Source of the DNA: Azolla caroliniana
Taxonomy: Eukaryota; Polypodiophyta
Length of the DNA: 64,000 nt
Assembly: GCA_043228905.1 (NCBI GenBank)
Contig: JBHGNT010000007.1
Location: 7,378,001-7,442,000, forward strand
Reading direction: 5' to 3'
Part shown: in pieces, positions 55,488 to 64,000 of the stretch
How positions within the stretch are numbered: the stretch's first letter is position 1
Layout of the letters: each line of letters opens with the position of its first letter
Made by a program: the position numbers and the translations under genes
The notes under the pieces: model-generated
What the model was told of the DNA's origin: nothing
Seen by the model: only the letters and a program-made list of their open reading frames with translations
Database searches by the model: none

Positions 55488-56132
55488 ATATTTCACTTTA
55501 TAAAGAATAACAGTATTGTACAAAACAACTAGATATAAAGTATGTAGTTGTTGAATAAAGTGTATATTTTCACAAGTAATCTCTAGTTTAGTAATTAATT
55601 TCTATTATTTCCCAAGATTTTCCATAAGAAAATCACTTTCTTGCGGTGTTTTTATTGCACTATTTAGTGTTTGTTTAGCATATTATTTAACAAAAAATCA
55701 TTAATTTCTGGCATGTTCGCATCTACCAATCCTTTTTTAGCATTTAGAGCTCTTTTCTAGAGTTAACATGTCTTTAAACATATAAGTTGTTAGAAATTAC
55801 TTGTTGGTTCATATAATTGAATTTTTCTATATTTTTCGATCTTGTCCCTACAAGGTCAACTGAAAATTAGGAAGCCACATATCAAGAAAATACGTTTGAA
55901 ATATTACGGCTCGTCTTTAGAATCTACTCAACGTGAGGAAGCCACATATAGTCAAAGAGCAAAGAAATATTATTCAATGATGATATACCGAGACAATCAT
56001 AGTAAGAAACCAAGAGAAGTTAAAGATATTCATGATTTTCCTACATCATTTCTTGCACATCTTTAAAGAACTTGGAAAGAAAAGGACCGAAGTTTAGTGA
56101 TGACACATGGTGTAGAAGATGATGACACTTTT

Positions 56133-56723
56133 TGTCACGGACAAGTATAATAGAGTAAAGAGAAGACAAGCCTAGAACACAACAGATAGGAAAAGAACAA
56201 GAACTCAACTTATAGAATCTGTAACTGGTGTTGTTCACCTTGATTATAATCAAGGTGCACCTGAGTATTTATACAAGAAGGTAGGGCTATGTAAGCCGGC
56301 TAGAAATAGAGTATGCATGAGGATACATGCAATGGAGAATGCATGAGGATGCATGTAATAAAGAATGCATGAGAATGTGTACAAGCTAGAAACTTATGAA
56401 GTTGGATTGGTACAAGGATACATAGGTAGCTCAATTGGTAGGGTTGCCCAACAGAGACCATGAGGTATTGGGTTCAATCCCTACCTTCCTCCGTGGCATA
56501 TGTCTATACAAGGTGCACTTGAGTATTTATACAAGAAGGTAGGTCTATGTAAGCCAACTAGAAATAGAGAATGTGTGCAAGCTAGAAACTTCCAATGTTC
56601 AATCTACACTATATGAAGTTGGATTTAGTATAAGGAAGCATAGGTAACTCAATTGGTAGGCTTGCCCAATAGAGACCATGAGGTCTTGGGTTCAATCCCT
56701 ACCTTCCTCCATGGCATATGTCT
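56133..56723 (+). mobile_element. Dimeric tRNA-related SINE inserted in the methyltransferase relic
   Basis: A 591-bp insertion with a perfect 11-bp duplication ATGACACTTTT (56122-56132 and 56724-56734). It starts TGTCACGG. Two modules follow, beginning AAGGTGCACCTGAGTATTTA (near 56250) and AAGGTGCACTTGAGTATTTA (near 56510). Each ends in a tRNA-like stretch, GTAGCTCAATTGGTAGGGTT then GGGTTCAATCCCTACC (about 56426-56484; second copy about 56645-56700). The variable-length duplication fits LINE-driven retrotransposition. Confidence 0.75.
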
Positions 56724-57187
56724 ATGACACTTTTAAGAAATTTAGCCACAAAAAGGATATCACCCAGGATTTATACTATAATGTCTATTGTGGTGATGTG
56801 CTTGAGATGATACACATATTGCCAACGAAGGAATACACATTACTCATTATTGACATACTATGAGGATTTTGTATGGTTGGATCAACATATGATGATGAAC
56901 CATTTAGGTTCAAACAACTTGAGAAGATGGTCAAAGATTTCACATAGTTGACGATAACATCCTTATGGAGAATTGTCGTATTCCATAGCATGGACCAAAG
57001 ATACTCTGTAGCACATGCCTTGAGATCTTGTTGCCATGGGATAAAAAACCTTACTTGGTAAGGAATATTTATCTTACATGGAGAATTTTGATTTGCCCAT
57101 CAATACATTCTAGCTAATATTGATATTTGTCATTTGAAATGTTCTCCAATGAAAGAGATTGGATACTAGATTTGTTCTCCGGCTCGG

Positions 57188-57277
57188 GTAAATTATTATA
57201 ACTTTTTTTGCTATGCCTTTAGAAATCAATGTAGTTTATGTTTAGCTAAAACAATCTTCCTTTTAAATTGTTAATAG
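57188..57277 (+). other. Spliceosomal intron in the methyltransferase relic
   Basis: Donor G|gtaaat and acceptor ttaatag|GT. Removal restores FSGSGTT, the expected continuation of motif I. It shows that the sequence is not a retrocopy of a spliced mRNA. Confidence 0.75.
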
Positions 57278-57594
57278 GTACCACATCTGCATCTGCATTG
57301 AAGTTATTCAAAAATACTATTGCACTAGAAAAGGATGATGATCAAATGAGTTTCATTAACATGAGGATTAAAGCCTTATGGGAATGCCTAGATTAGGACA
57401 AAGAAGTAGGGGCCAAGCATATTGTAGATACTGAATTTTTTCAACCTGCATCTCGTGAACCTATTCCTCCATTAGCTGGTGAACCTAGGGAGTTTATTGA
57501 TTTTGACGACGAGCTACAAGAGGACCCTACCGTTGCCAACCTATCTGGAGTAGATACTATTGCACAAATTTTGGAGGAGAGTTCTCAAAAGTAA

Positions 57595-58199
57595 AAAGAG
57601 GAGAACAATGTGTATACCCTGATAACTATGTGATATGTTCCAATGATATATTAATGTTCACGTCTAGGTTTGACAGTTTATGAATATTGTCTACATTTTT
57701 ATGGACGTTGATTAGCACTAAATTTATAAATGTTGATGACACTAAGGATTAGAGTGTTACCTCTTATACATAAAACATTTTCACTAACAATAGATGTCTC
57801 TTCCACTTATGGAACCTACATCTCCTCCTGATGGTGAAACCATTAATCTTAACTTGTGCTTTGAGTTAACCAATGTGATTTGCTTGTAGTTAACTACATT
57901 TCATATATGCAGACCATCAATGTTTAAACACTTATTGAAAAACTATCCAATATTAGAAAGTATCATTTTGACAAGTCTTGTAAAATCTCAAAAAATCAAC
58001 AAATTAACATGTGATACTGGTGTATCAAGTTTTTGAAAATTGCATGAATCGCAAGATTATAAAAGGAATCTACAAGTGGAATACGCAATCCTTCCACTTG
58101 TGAACACGAACGTGTTACTTGTGGATGAGAAGTATAGGGTGACACCATCTCTTGTAATGCATGGAATGAGAAACTTTAAGGAGGCAACTAGGAGTTAAA
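57595..58199. other. No gene recognised (right part of the insert in the LINE)
   Basis: AT-rich DNA between the methyltransferase stop and resumed LINE sequence. It includes the self-complementary pair TCTACAAGTGGAAT and ATCCTTCCACTTGTGAA near 58070-58105. No coding features are seen. Confidence 0.4.
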
Positions 58200-58960
58200 T
58201 GCACTGCCTCTTACTAGGTTATGCTCTTGGAAACAAGTGTTCGGCCCATAGAGATATTGACACTCCTAAGAGTATATAGATACATTACAAAAGTCAAGAA
58301 TATGCCGAATCATCGATTACCATATCTTGCTTGGAATCATAAGAATAAAATTATCGCATCTGGTTGGGTTATTAACATAAGAAAATGGTTCAGAAGATAG
58401 GGCGTGGATGATCTTTTAGAGCTTTTGGGCGATGTTATGCATTATGTAATGATTGAGGAAAGGTTGGTGGAATCATTAGGGATGAAGTGGGAAGATGCTA
58501 AGAGGACAAAGCTAGAATGCTACATGGCAAATGTCAACCCCAAATGTTGGTCTCAATATAAGGCAAGAATGCCTATTGATCGTCTCCAATCTTACCTCAT
58601 TATCAATATGAGTAGTAATGCTCATAGAGCCCTCACACTACTTTGCACTCGATCTCACAAGTTAGGTATTAAAGTTGCATCATGGTATCAAAACGTAGTG
58701 AATTTGAAGTTATGTAAAGTATGCAATGAAGGCATGGTAGAGGATAAATGTCGCTTGCTCTTCACATGCTTGGCATATTGTACAATTCGTTCAAGATATG
58801 ATGGCATATTAAGAGGGAGTGGTAACTTAAGTGTCTTACTTAAGACACCACCTAGAAGGTTGAGCCCATATGTGTATGTCTTATTCACACATAGAGACTT
58901 TGTGTTTCAATATATGAATACCCCTTTTTAGGGAGGAGCACATGTGAAGAACACATGTAT
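58200..58960 (+). pseudogene. LINE ORF2 relic, C-terminal part
   Basis: Continuation of the LINE interrupted at 55475. The frame reads RVYRYITKVKNMPNHRLPYL (about 58266-58325), one stop after WFRR, then 58404-58931 open: DLLELLGDVMHYVMIEERL, KCWSQYKARM, then LCKVCNEGMVEDKCRLLFTC, a Cys-rich knuckle-like motif, and LSPYVYVLFTHRD. It ends near the stop at 58929-58931. Confidence 0.8.
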
Positions 58961-59049
58961 ACTCTAGTCCCATAGGTCAAAACTCTTTGTGAAAACACAA
59001 TTATGCAAATACCCATTGTGTAGGCTGATCAAATAACATTGTGATAAAA

Positions 59050-60945
59050 TTTGAGAAATGTAGCTCCAAATCTAACAAGTAATTGGGCATTGTATGAAAC
59101 AATGAGTACTATCTTCTATTTGAACAGTGCAAAAGAAGCAATTGCCCGTTGTTGATCCACGTTGCTTTAGAGCTAATCCCAAACCCCCAATCAAAATTCT
59201 CCAAAATTTGAAGACATTTGTGATAAGTGGCAATTTAGAATGCCTACGTTTTAAGATCTTCCAACATCCATGATCAGAGTTATGTATTTTCCATTCTTCT
59301 TCTACCTTAGATGATAGCCATAGAAGAGACTCAAAAGAGCAATGATAGAAAAGATTAGTAGTCACTTGCAAAAATGACGTCTAACCCCATAAATACCAGT
59401 CAATCCACGATCGCTCTTCTGTTTGTAAAGGTAAAGAACCTTGCATCAATGCCATATTTTGTGGTTGTTGCCGGATAAACCTATAATTGGACTGGATGCG
59501 TAATAATTGTTGCGCTTCAACAAACTCAAAAATTCTTTGAGATGGAGCCTCAAATATATCTCCCACCTCTTTGACCCCCAAATGAAAATAAATGATTAAT
59601 TGAGAGCGCATTCTCTCCATTCCAAGAAAACATAATAACTGAGAAGACACAAATAACTCTTTTTTGCAAAGAATTACAATGTTCTCTACTAGATGATGGT
59701 TTTCATACACATAATGAGATTGCTTCTTGCCATGAGATAACTAAGTGTTCAACATATGAATCGTGAGGAATGTTAAGTGAAATACATCTGTCTAGTAATT
59801 GCCACCATAATGCCTTTTCCCTTGTCCTCCCATGTGTTAAACCCTTGTTCTCAATGAAATATTGAACAATAGATATCCATGGTTGTGAGTCTAATAAGTT
59901 TAATATTCCATCTCCCCCTAAGCACTTAGGGGTTGCTAGATGATTCCACACAACCCAGTGATTCCCATCTTATCCCTCTTCCTCCACAACAAATATCCAT
60001 GTTGAATCTAATTAACATTATGCAATATATACCTACTTGCAATAAAACCATGTTGGGTGGGATGTATGAGCTTTGGATAATACTTTTGTAATCTATTTGC
60101 CAAGACCTTTGTAAATATCTTATATAACCTACATTATGCAATATATACTTACTTGTAATAAAACCATGTTGGGCAAGATGTATGAACTTTGGCAAATACT
60201 TTTGTAATCTATTTGCCAAGACCTTTGTAAATATCTTATACAACCCCCCCACCTCATCAAAGAAATAGGTCTCCATTGATAAAATGACTCAGGATATGCC
60301 ACCTTTGGAACTAATTTAATGAGACCAACCTTCCAAGCTTGAGGCATACAACCAAAATCCCAACGACATTGAAACATCAAAGTAAGGGGCCCCTTTAAAA
60401 TGTTCAAATAGCCTTAAAAACTTCATTTGTCAAGTCATCCCAACTAGGGATCTTACCACTAGGAAGATGCCTTAAAATCATGTCCACCTCATCTTCTGTG
60501 AAATCCGCATCCAATTAATGACTAATGATATCATGCACAATACATCCAACCACATCATAAAATTTATGCATGCTCCACTCACCTCATTTGTCGTTAACAA
60601 TTGTGGGCGAGTCAACTCCTTAAAGTAATGAACACATATTGCAATTACTGTAGCATGATCCATTATAAATTCATCCCTTTGTTTCAAATGTACCAAATTA
60701 GATCTAGCATAGGCAGGATGTAATGCTTGGAAAAATAAATGAGATTGACATTGATGATCTATGAGTCAATCCCTAAGTTGTCACATCTTAATATAACGAT
60801 AACTTTGGCATTTGCAATTGAGAAATAATAATATGCAATTGACTTTGGATATCCAAAAGCTCCTCATCTAATGGTGCATGTATCTAAAGAGAAATTGTGA
60901 GTATTGAAGAAGGCCTCATCGTCGTTGGGTATTAGTTACCCCATA
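59050..60945 (-). pseudogene. L1-type LINE relic, RT and C-terminal zinc-finger part
   Basis: Minus-strand, 3' portion of a plant L1-like ORF2. From upstream: HLPSGKIPSWDDLTNEVFKA (about 60470-60410); RT text WDFGCMPQAWKVGLIKLVPK and YQWRPISLM (60407-60260); then GGLYKIFTKVLANRLQKYLP and IHLAQHGFITSKYILHNV, partly duplicated; a segment ATPKCLGGDGILNL (about 59940); and an RVT zinc-finger-like domain at 59371-59072 (FKFWRILIGGLGLALKQRG, CFFCTVQIEDSTHCFIQCP). The frame is broken many times. Its 5' part continues at 63654-64000, on the other side of the pogo element. Confidence 0.8.
60014..60250 (-). repeat. 120-bp tandem duplication within the L1 RT region
   Basis: TTATGCAATATATACCTACTT to CCTTTGTAAATATCTTATA (60014-60120) is repeated at about 60134-60240. 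It duplicates the RT text KIFTKVLANRLQKYL...NMVLLQ. It arose after the LINE inserted, since no functional RT carries this repeat. Confidence 0.8.
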
Positions 60946-60955
60946 CAGTAGACAT

Positions 60956-61005
60956 TCGGTTAAGTGTGCACTTTGAACGCAAGGAAGAAGTGTGCACTTA
61001 ACCGA
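60956..61005. repeat. Perfect 18-bp subterminal inverted repeat in the pogo element
   Basis: TCGGTTAAGTGTGCACTT (60956-60973) pairs with AAGTGTGCACTTAACCGA (60988-61005) around a 14-base loop. It repeats part of the left terminal repeat in inverse, giving two close copies of a likely transposase-binding sequence at the left end only. Confidence 0.85.
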
Positions 61006-61795
61006 GCCCCACACTTAGGGCTTTTTAAGTCAAAAACAAATTCCCCCAATTTTTTCCCTCTCTTCTCTTTAGCAAAAAGCGTAGCCCAACCAACCATCAC
61101 AGAGACCCTCTCTTCTTCCATAATCAACCCATTGGTGCTCCTAGTGCTACTCCAATCCACGTTCTTGCTCCTAAATTCATCTTTAGGTATGTATTTTCTT
61201 TCCTGTCTGTTTTTTGTGTCTCTTTCTTGTGAATGAATATGAGAGAAGGAAGAGAAGAGAGGTTCTAAATTTGTGACCAATTTAGATGGTAATGTGTTAA
61301 TTATTTAGAAATTATGCACAATTTCTTTAGTTTGATATCCACATATTTTGTTGTGGCTGATATGGCATGTGGTTTAGGAGAAATAATCCACATATTTGGC
61401 TAAATTAGGGTAAGAAAAATATCTATAAGTAGGGTTTTGAATCCACTCAGACCCATGCCCAACCTATTTAATGGTAACATTGGAACATCTAAGTTCAATT
61501 CATGATGCATTTCATAACATTAGTTTTTCTCCAAAGCAAAGTTTCAACGAAATTAGGTCAAGATTGTGTCCACATCCTAACATGTGTGCCTCCTTGATGT
61601 ATAATACTCCAACTTAATTGGAGAAGACCCAATTCATTCGTCTAGGAATTTTAAGTTATTTGTGCCTTCAATAAGGTTGTATGCATTAAATGTCAAAGAG
61701 TTTAAACCTTTAAAAGGTTTTGTACATCTAAACTTGATTGGTAGGGAACGAAATATTGAGGTGAATTTAGCTAATTAGCATTGCATATTATAGAG

Positions 61796-63459
61796 ATGAA
61801 TTTAACCCATAAGCGAGGTGTTGGATTTCGTTTGAATGATGAACAAAGGCTACAAATTTTAGATTTAGTGGAACAACCATCATCTCCTTCTCTTCGTAAC
61901 ATAGGTAAACAATTTGGTGTAAGTGAATCCACTATTAGAAGTTTGATCAAGAAGAAAGATGAGATACGATTGTGTGCTCAACAAAAAGATCACAATGCAA
62001 GAAAAAAAACTTTCAGAGGATCAAAAGGAAAATATCCTGAATTAGAGGAACGCTTGTATGCGTGGATTGATGCATATCGTCGATTGTCAATTGTATTGCC
62101 TCCATCTGTTATTATGGAGAAGGCTCGACGATTGGCATCAGAAATGAATATTTTTGACAATGACTTCAAAGCAACATGGGGCTGGTTTAGGAAATTTCGT
62201 CATCGTCAATGTTTGAATACTATTAATTTATATGGTGAAGGAGGGGCAGTTGATAGAAATGACCCTGAATTGTTGGCTTCTTTGGAAAGGCTTTATCCTA
62301 TAGTCAATGAGTATGATCCTAACAATGTTTACAATATGGATGAAACTGGTTTGTTTTTTCGATTAACTCCAAGATACACAGTGATTTTGCCTAGTGAAGA
62401 TCCGACAACAATTCGAGGTAAGAGAAAATTGTTAGATAGAATTACCTTAGTTGTTTGTTGTAATGCAACTGGAACTGAAAAAGTTCCAATTACTATGATT
62501 GGAAAGCCTAAGGAACCAGCTTGTATTGTTGGAAATTCATGGCGATTGCCTTATGTAGCACAAAGAAATGCTTGGATTGATATCCCTTGCTTTAATAAGT
62601 GGTTTGATCAAGTGTTTGTGCCATTTGTTCGTTCTCGAACTAATCACAAAGTGCTTTTAATCCTTGATAATGCGCATGGTCATGCCGAAGCTTTAAAAAG
62701 AGGTATAAATACCATTTGATAAGAGAAATCTTGGCATATCATGATAGTCCAGATTATGTTAAGATTCGTTTGGAAGATGTCGCTAAATGTATGAGAAGAG
62801 GCTCTATTGGTTTAGCTTTTGGAAAGTCGCCACGTTTGCTAGATGTCGCGAATCTCATTGTTACTGCTTGGAATGAGATCAAGCAAGAGACAATTTTTAA
62901 TTGCTATAGAAAGGCAGATATTATTCCATCATTTCGTGTTAATGATGTTGATTCAGAAGACGGTGAAATGGAAGATCAATGGATTGATGATCTTGTTGCT
63001 TTGCTATGTAATTGCAATTTGCTTGAAAATGCACATGTAGAAGAAATTCGAGATGAGATCATGGAATGTGTAAATGCAGATTCAAATGAATCAGAAAAAC
63101 TTAATCAAAATCTCCTTGAAGAGATTGAGGAAGTTATAACACAAGCTTCCAATGCCAATGAACCACTTGCATATGATGAAAACAATTCAGATTCTGAGTT
63201 TGTTGAGATTCAAGACATGCATGGATGCTTAAAGGAAGAAGATGTGATTATTCCTGAACTCTTGAAAGATATTGTTGATTGTGAACTCAAGCTAAATTCA
63301 ATCACAACAACTACTTACTTGAGTTCCGAAAAATCAAAGCAAGTACAATCAGCTTTATCAAGTGCTTGTTGAATCATCCAAGAAACAAATTCTGCCATTG
63401 TTTCTAAGCGTATCGTTAAAAGTGGGCAAATGATCTTACGTGATTTTGGTATGAAGTAG
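61796..63459 (+). pseudogene. Pogo-type transposase (third catalytic region deleted)
   Basis: ATG 61796 (MNLTHKRGVGFRLNDEQRLQ). Residues about 13-57 form a psq/CENP-B-type helix-turn-helix (LRNIGKQFGVSESTIRSLIK). Residues about 75-145 form the second CENP-B/Tc5 DNA-binding domain (FKATWGWFRKFRHRQ). The DDE domain has the first Asp in YNMDETGLFF (about 62329-62358) and the second in LILDNAHGH (Asp 62666-62668). At 62690-62715 the frame jumps from HAEA into KKRYKYHLIREIL, so about 25 codons that normally hold the third Asp (PCD-G motif) are missing and the frame shifts. The rest runs to TGA 63370-63372; in-frame text after it (IIQETNSAIVSKRIVKSGQM) continues to TAG 63457-63459. It cannot be catalytically active, though DNA-binding could persist. 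Confidence 0.9.
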
Positions 63460-63653
63460 AGAAAGACTGAAAATCATATTTTTTTTGATCATTTTGTTGT
63501 TTTCTAAATGTTTGGAACAAATTTCTATTTGGTCTAATGTAATTTCATCCGGAAATAATGGAATTTCTTTGAACTGGATTTTGACCTCTAAAAAAATCGC
63601 ACTTAATAGAGTGGTTTACTTAAGTGGACACACACTTAAACGAATGTTTACTG

Positions 63654-64000
63654 TATATATGATGAATGATCTTTAATGTTTCATAAAATGATATCCCATG
63701 CTTTTACGCCTCTATGATCCATTTATTGTGAAAAATTCACCAAAATTTGCTCCATGAGAGAATCAAAGTGAGGTTGAAGCAAAAGAGAAGAGTTAAAGCA
63801 TAATGGAGGCATTCCAAGCAAGGATTTATGCATGTCAATTGCATGACTACAAACCTCCAAACAAATAGGGAAGTGATATGAAGTTCCCACATCTTGTAGA
63901 ACTGTCATACAAAGTAATGTTGATAAAAAAGAATCATTGTGTGTCACGTACATTCTATCTAACCGACTCCATGTATTTCTATGTTGAGCATATTAGAAGG
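63654..64000 (-). pseudogene. L1-type LINE relic, endonuclease C-terminal part
   Basis: Minus-strand frame 63953-63723 encodes MYVTHNDSFLSTL and VGTSYHFPICLEV. The latter corresponds to the S-D-H-F-P-I motif that ends APE-type endonuclease domains; here Asp is Tyr, so the site is lost. It connects to the RT part at 59050-60945 across the pogo element and runs off the window edge. Confidence 0.75.

Larger units (their letters stand above)
55850..57594 (+). pseudogene. Relic of an N4/N6 DNA methyltransferase gene (intron kept, SINE-split)
   Basis: Beta-class (permuted) methyltransferase layout. Upstream text is basic (KIRKPHIKKIRLKYY, near 55865), with a stop at 56064. After the SINE insertion the frame reads YCGDVLEMIHILP and LLIIDI (about 56788-56857), where the catalytic D-P/I-P-Y-G should follow but an L-stop-G-F reads instead. 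Near 57150-57190, in a shifted frame, comes motif I WILDLFSGSG. A 90-bp GT-AG intron (57188-57277) splits it; splicing gives FSGSG-TTSASALKLFKN, and an acidic tail ends at TAA 57592-57594. Such enzymes transfer methyl from AdoMet to the exocyclic amine of C or A in DNA. At least five lesions show that it is dead. Upstream exons are not identified. Confidence 0.7.
60946..63653 (+). mobile_element. Pogo/Tigger-type (Tc1/mariner superfamily) DNA transposon
   Basis: 2,708 bp flanked by the TA target dinucleotide on both sides (60944-60945, 63654-63655). Terminal inverted repeats: left CAGTAGACATTCGGTTAAG (60946), right, on the minus strand, CAGTAAACATTCGTTTAAG (63653); both extend to about 30 bases. 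Ends in CAGT and TA duplication are typical of pogo. It splits the minus-strand L1 LINE between endonuclease and RT, so it is younger than that LINE. Confidence 0.93.

Noticed and set aside
1-64000. CRISPR arrays, rRNA genes, bacterial operons or organellar DNA
   Set aside because: No regular direct repeats with spacers, no rRNA sequence and no organellar genes were seen; introns and retroelements mark nuclear plant DNA.

Overview
This window is nuclear DNA of a land plant. It holds spliceosomal introns, plant-type copia elements primed by tRNA-iMet, chromodomain gypsy elements, tRNA-derived SINEs and many (CT/GA)n runs. The species cannot be named from sequence alone. A Penelope-like element without a visible endonuclease and the relic of a bacterial-type N4/N6 DNA methyltransferase would fit a non-flowering lineage (lycophyte, fern or gymnosperm) better than an angiosperm, but that is inference.

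Only one host gene looks intact: a ubinuclein (UBN1/UBN2-like) histone-chaperone subunit on the minus strand, 21491-28082. It has 13 coding exons (817 codons) and a 5' UTR intron. Almost everything else is transposable elements at different stages of decay, many nested.

Left third (1-20.2 kb): a LINE relic (1195-2225); a solo LTR (2750-3184, TSD GTTAG); an unidentified coiled-coil ORF relic split by copia A (6563-17873, TSD GGTCT). Copia A itself holds a solo LTR (6975-7595, TSD GAAAT) and the much younger minus-strand copia B (11619-17173, TSD CTTTG). A copia gag-protease relic lies at 18990-20150.

Middle (20.2-49.1 kb): the ubinuclein gene; a decayed minus-strand copia D (30287-33226); a hammerhead ribozyme (33340-33392) just upstream of a Penelope-like element (about 33481-37323); then two related Ty3/gypsy chromoviruses. 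E (37371-48906) is decayed and carries F (42975-48752, TSD ACACC) in its 3' LTR. F has intact gag and pol frames and near-identical LTRs. E and F share three linked signals. The segment about 32 bases after the TATA box is complementary to the primer site next to the LTR, which suggests Tf1-like self-priming. A hairpin sits at the gag/pol junction, in F with a slippery heptamer. Heat-shock elements lie just upstream of the TATA box.

Right third (49.1-64 kb): mostly non-coding DNA with tandem duplications and SINEs; a LINE (53.9-58.9 kb) interrupted by about 2.7 kb that contains a relic of an N4/N6 DNA methyltransferase gene with an intron, itself hit by a dimeric SINE; and a minus-strand L1-type LINE (59.05-64 kb) split by a 2.7-kb pogo/Tigger DNA transposon (60946-63653, TA duplication) whose transposase has lost its third catalytic region.
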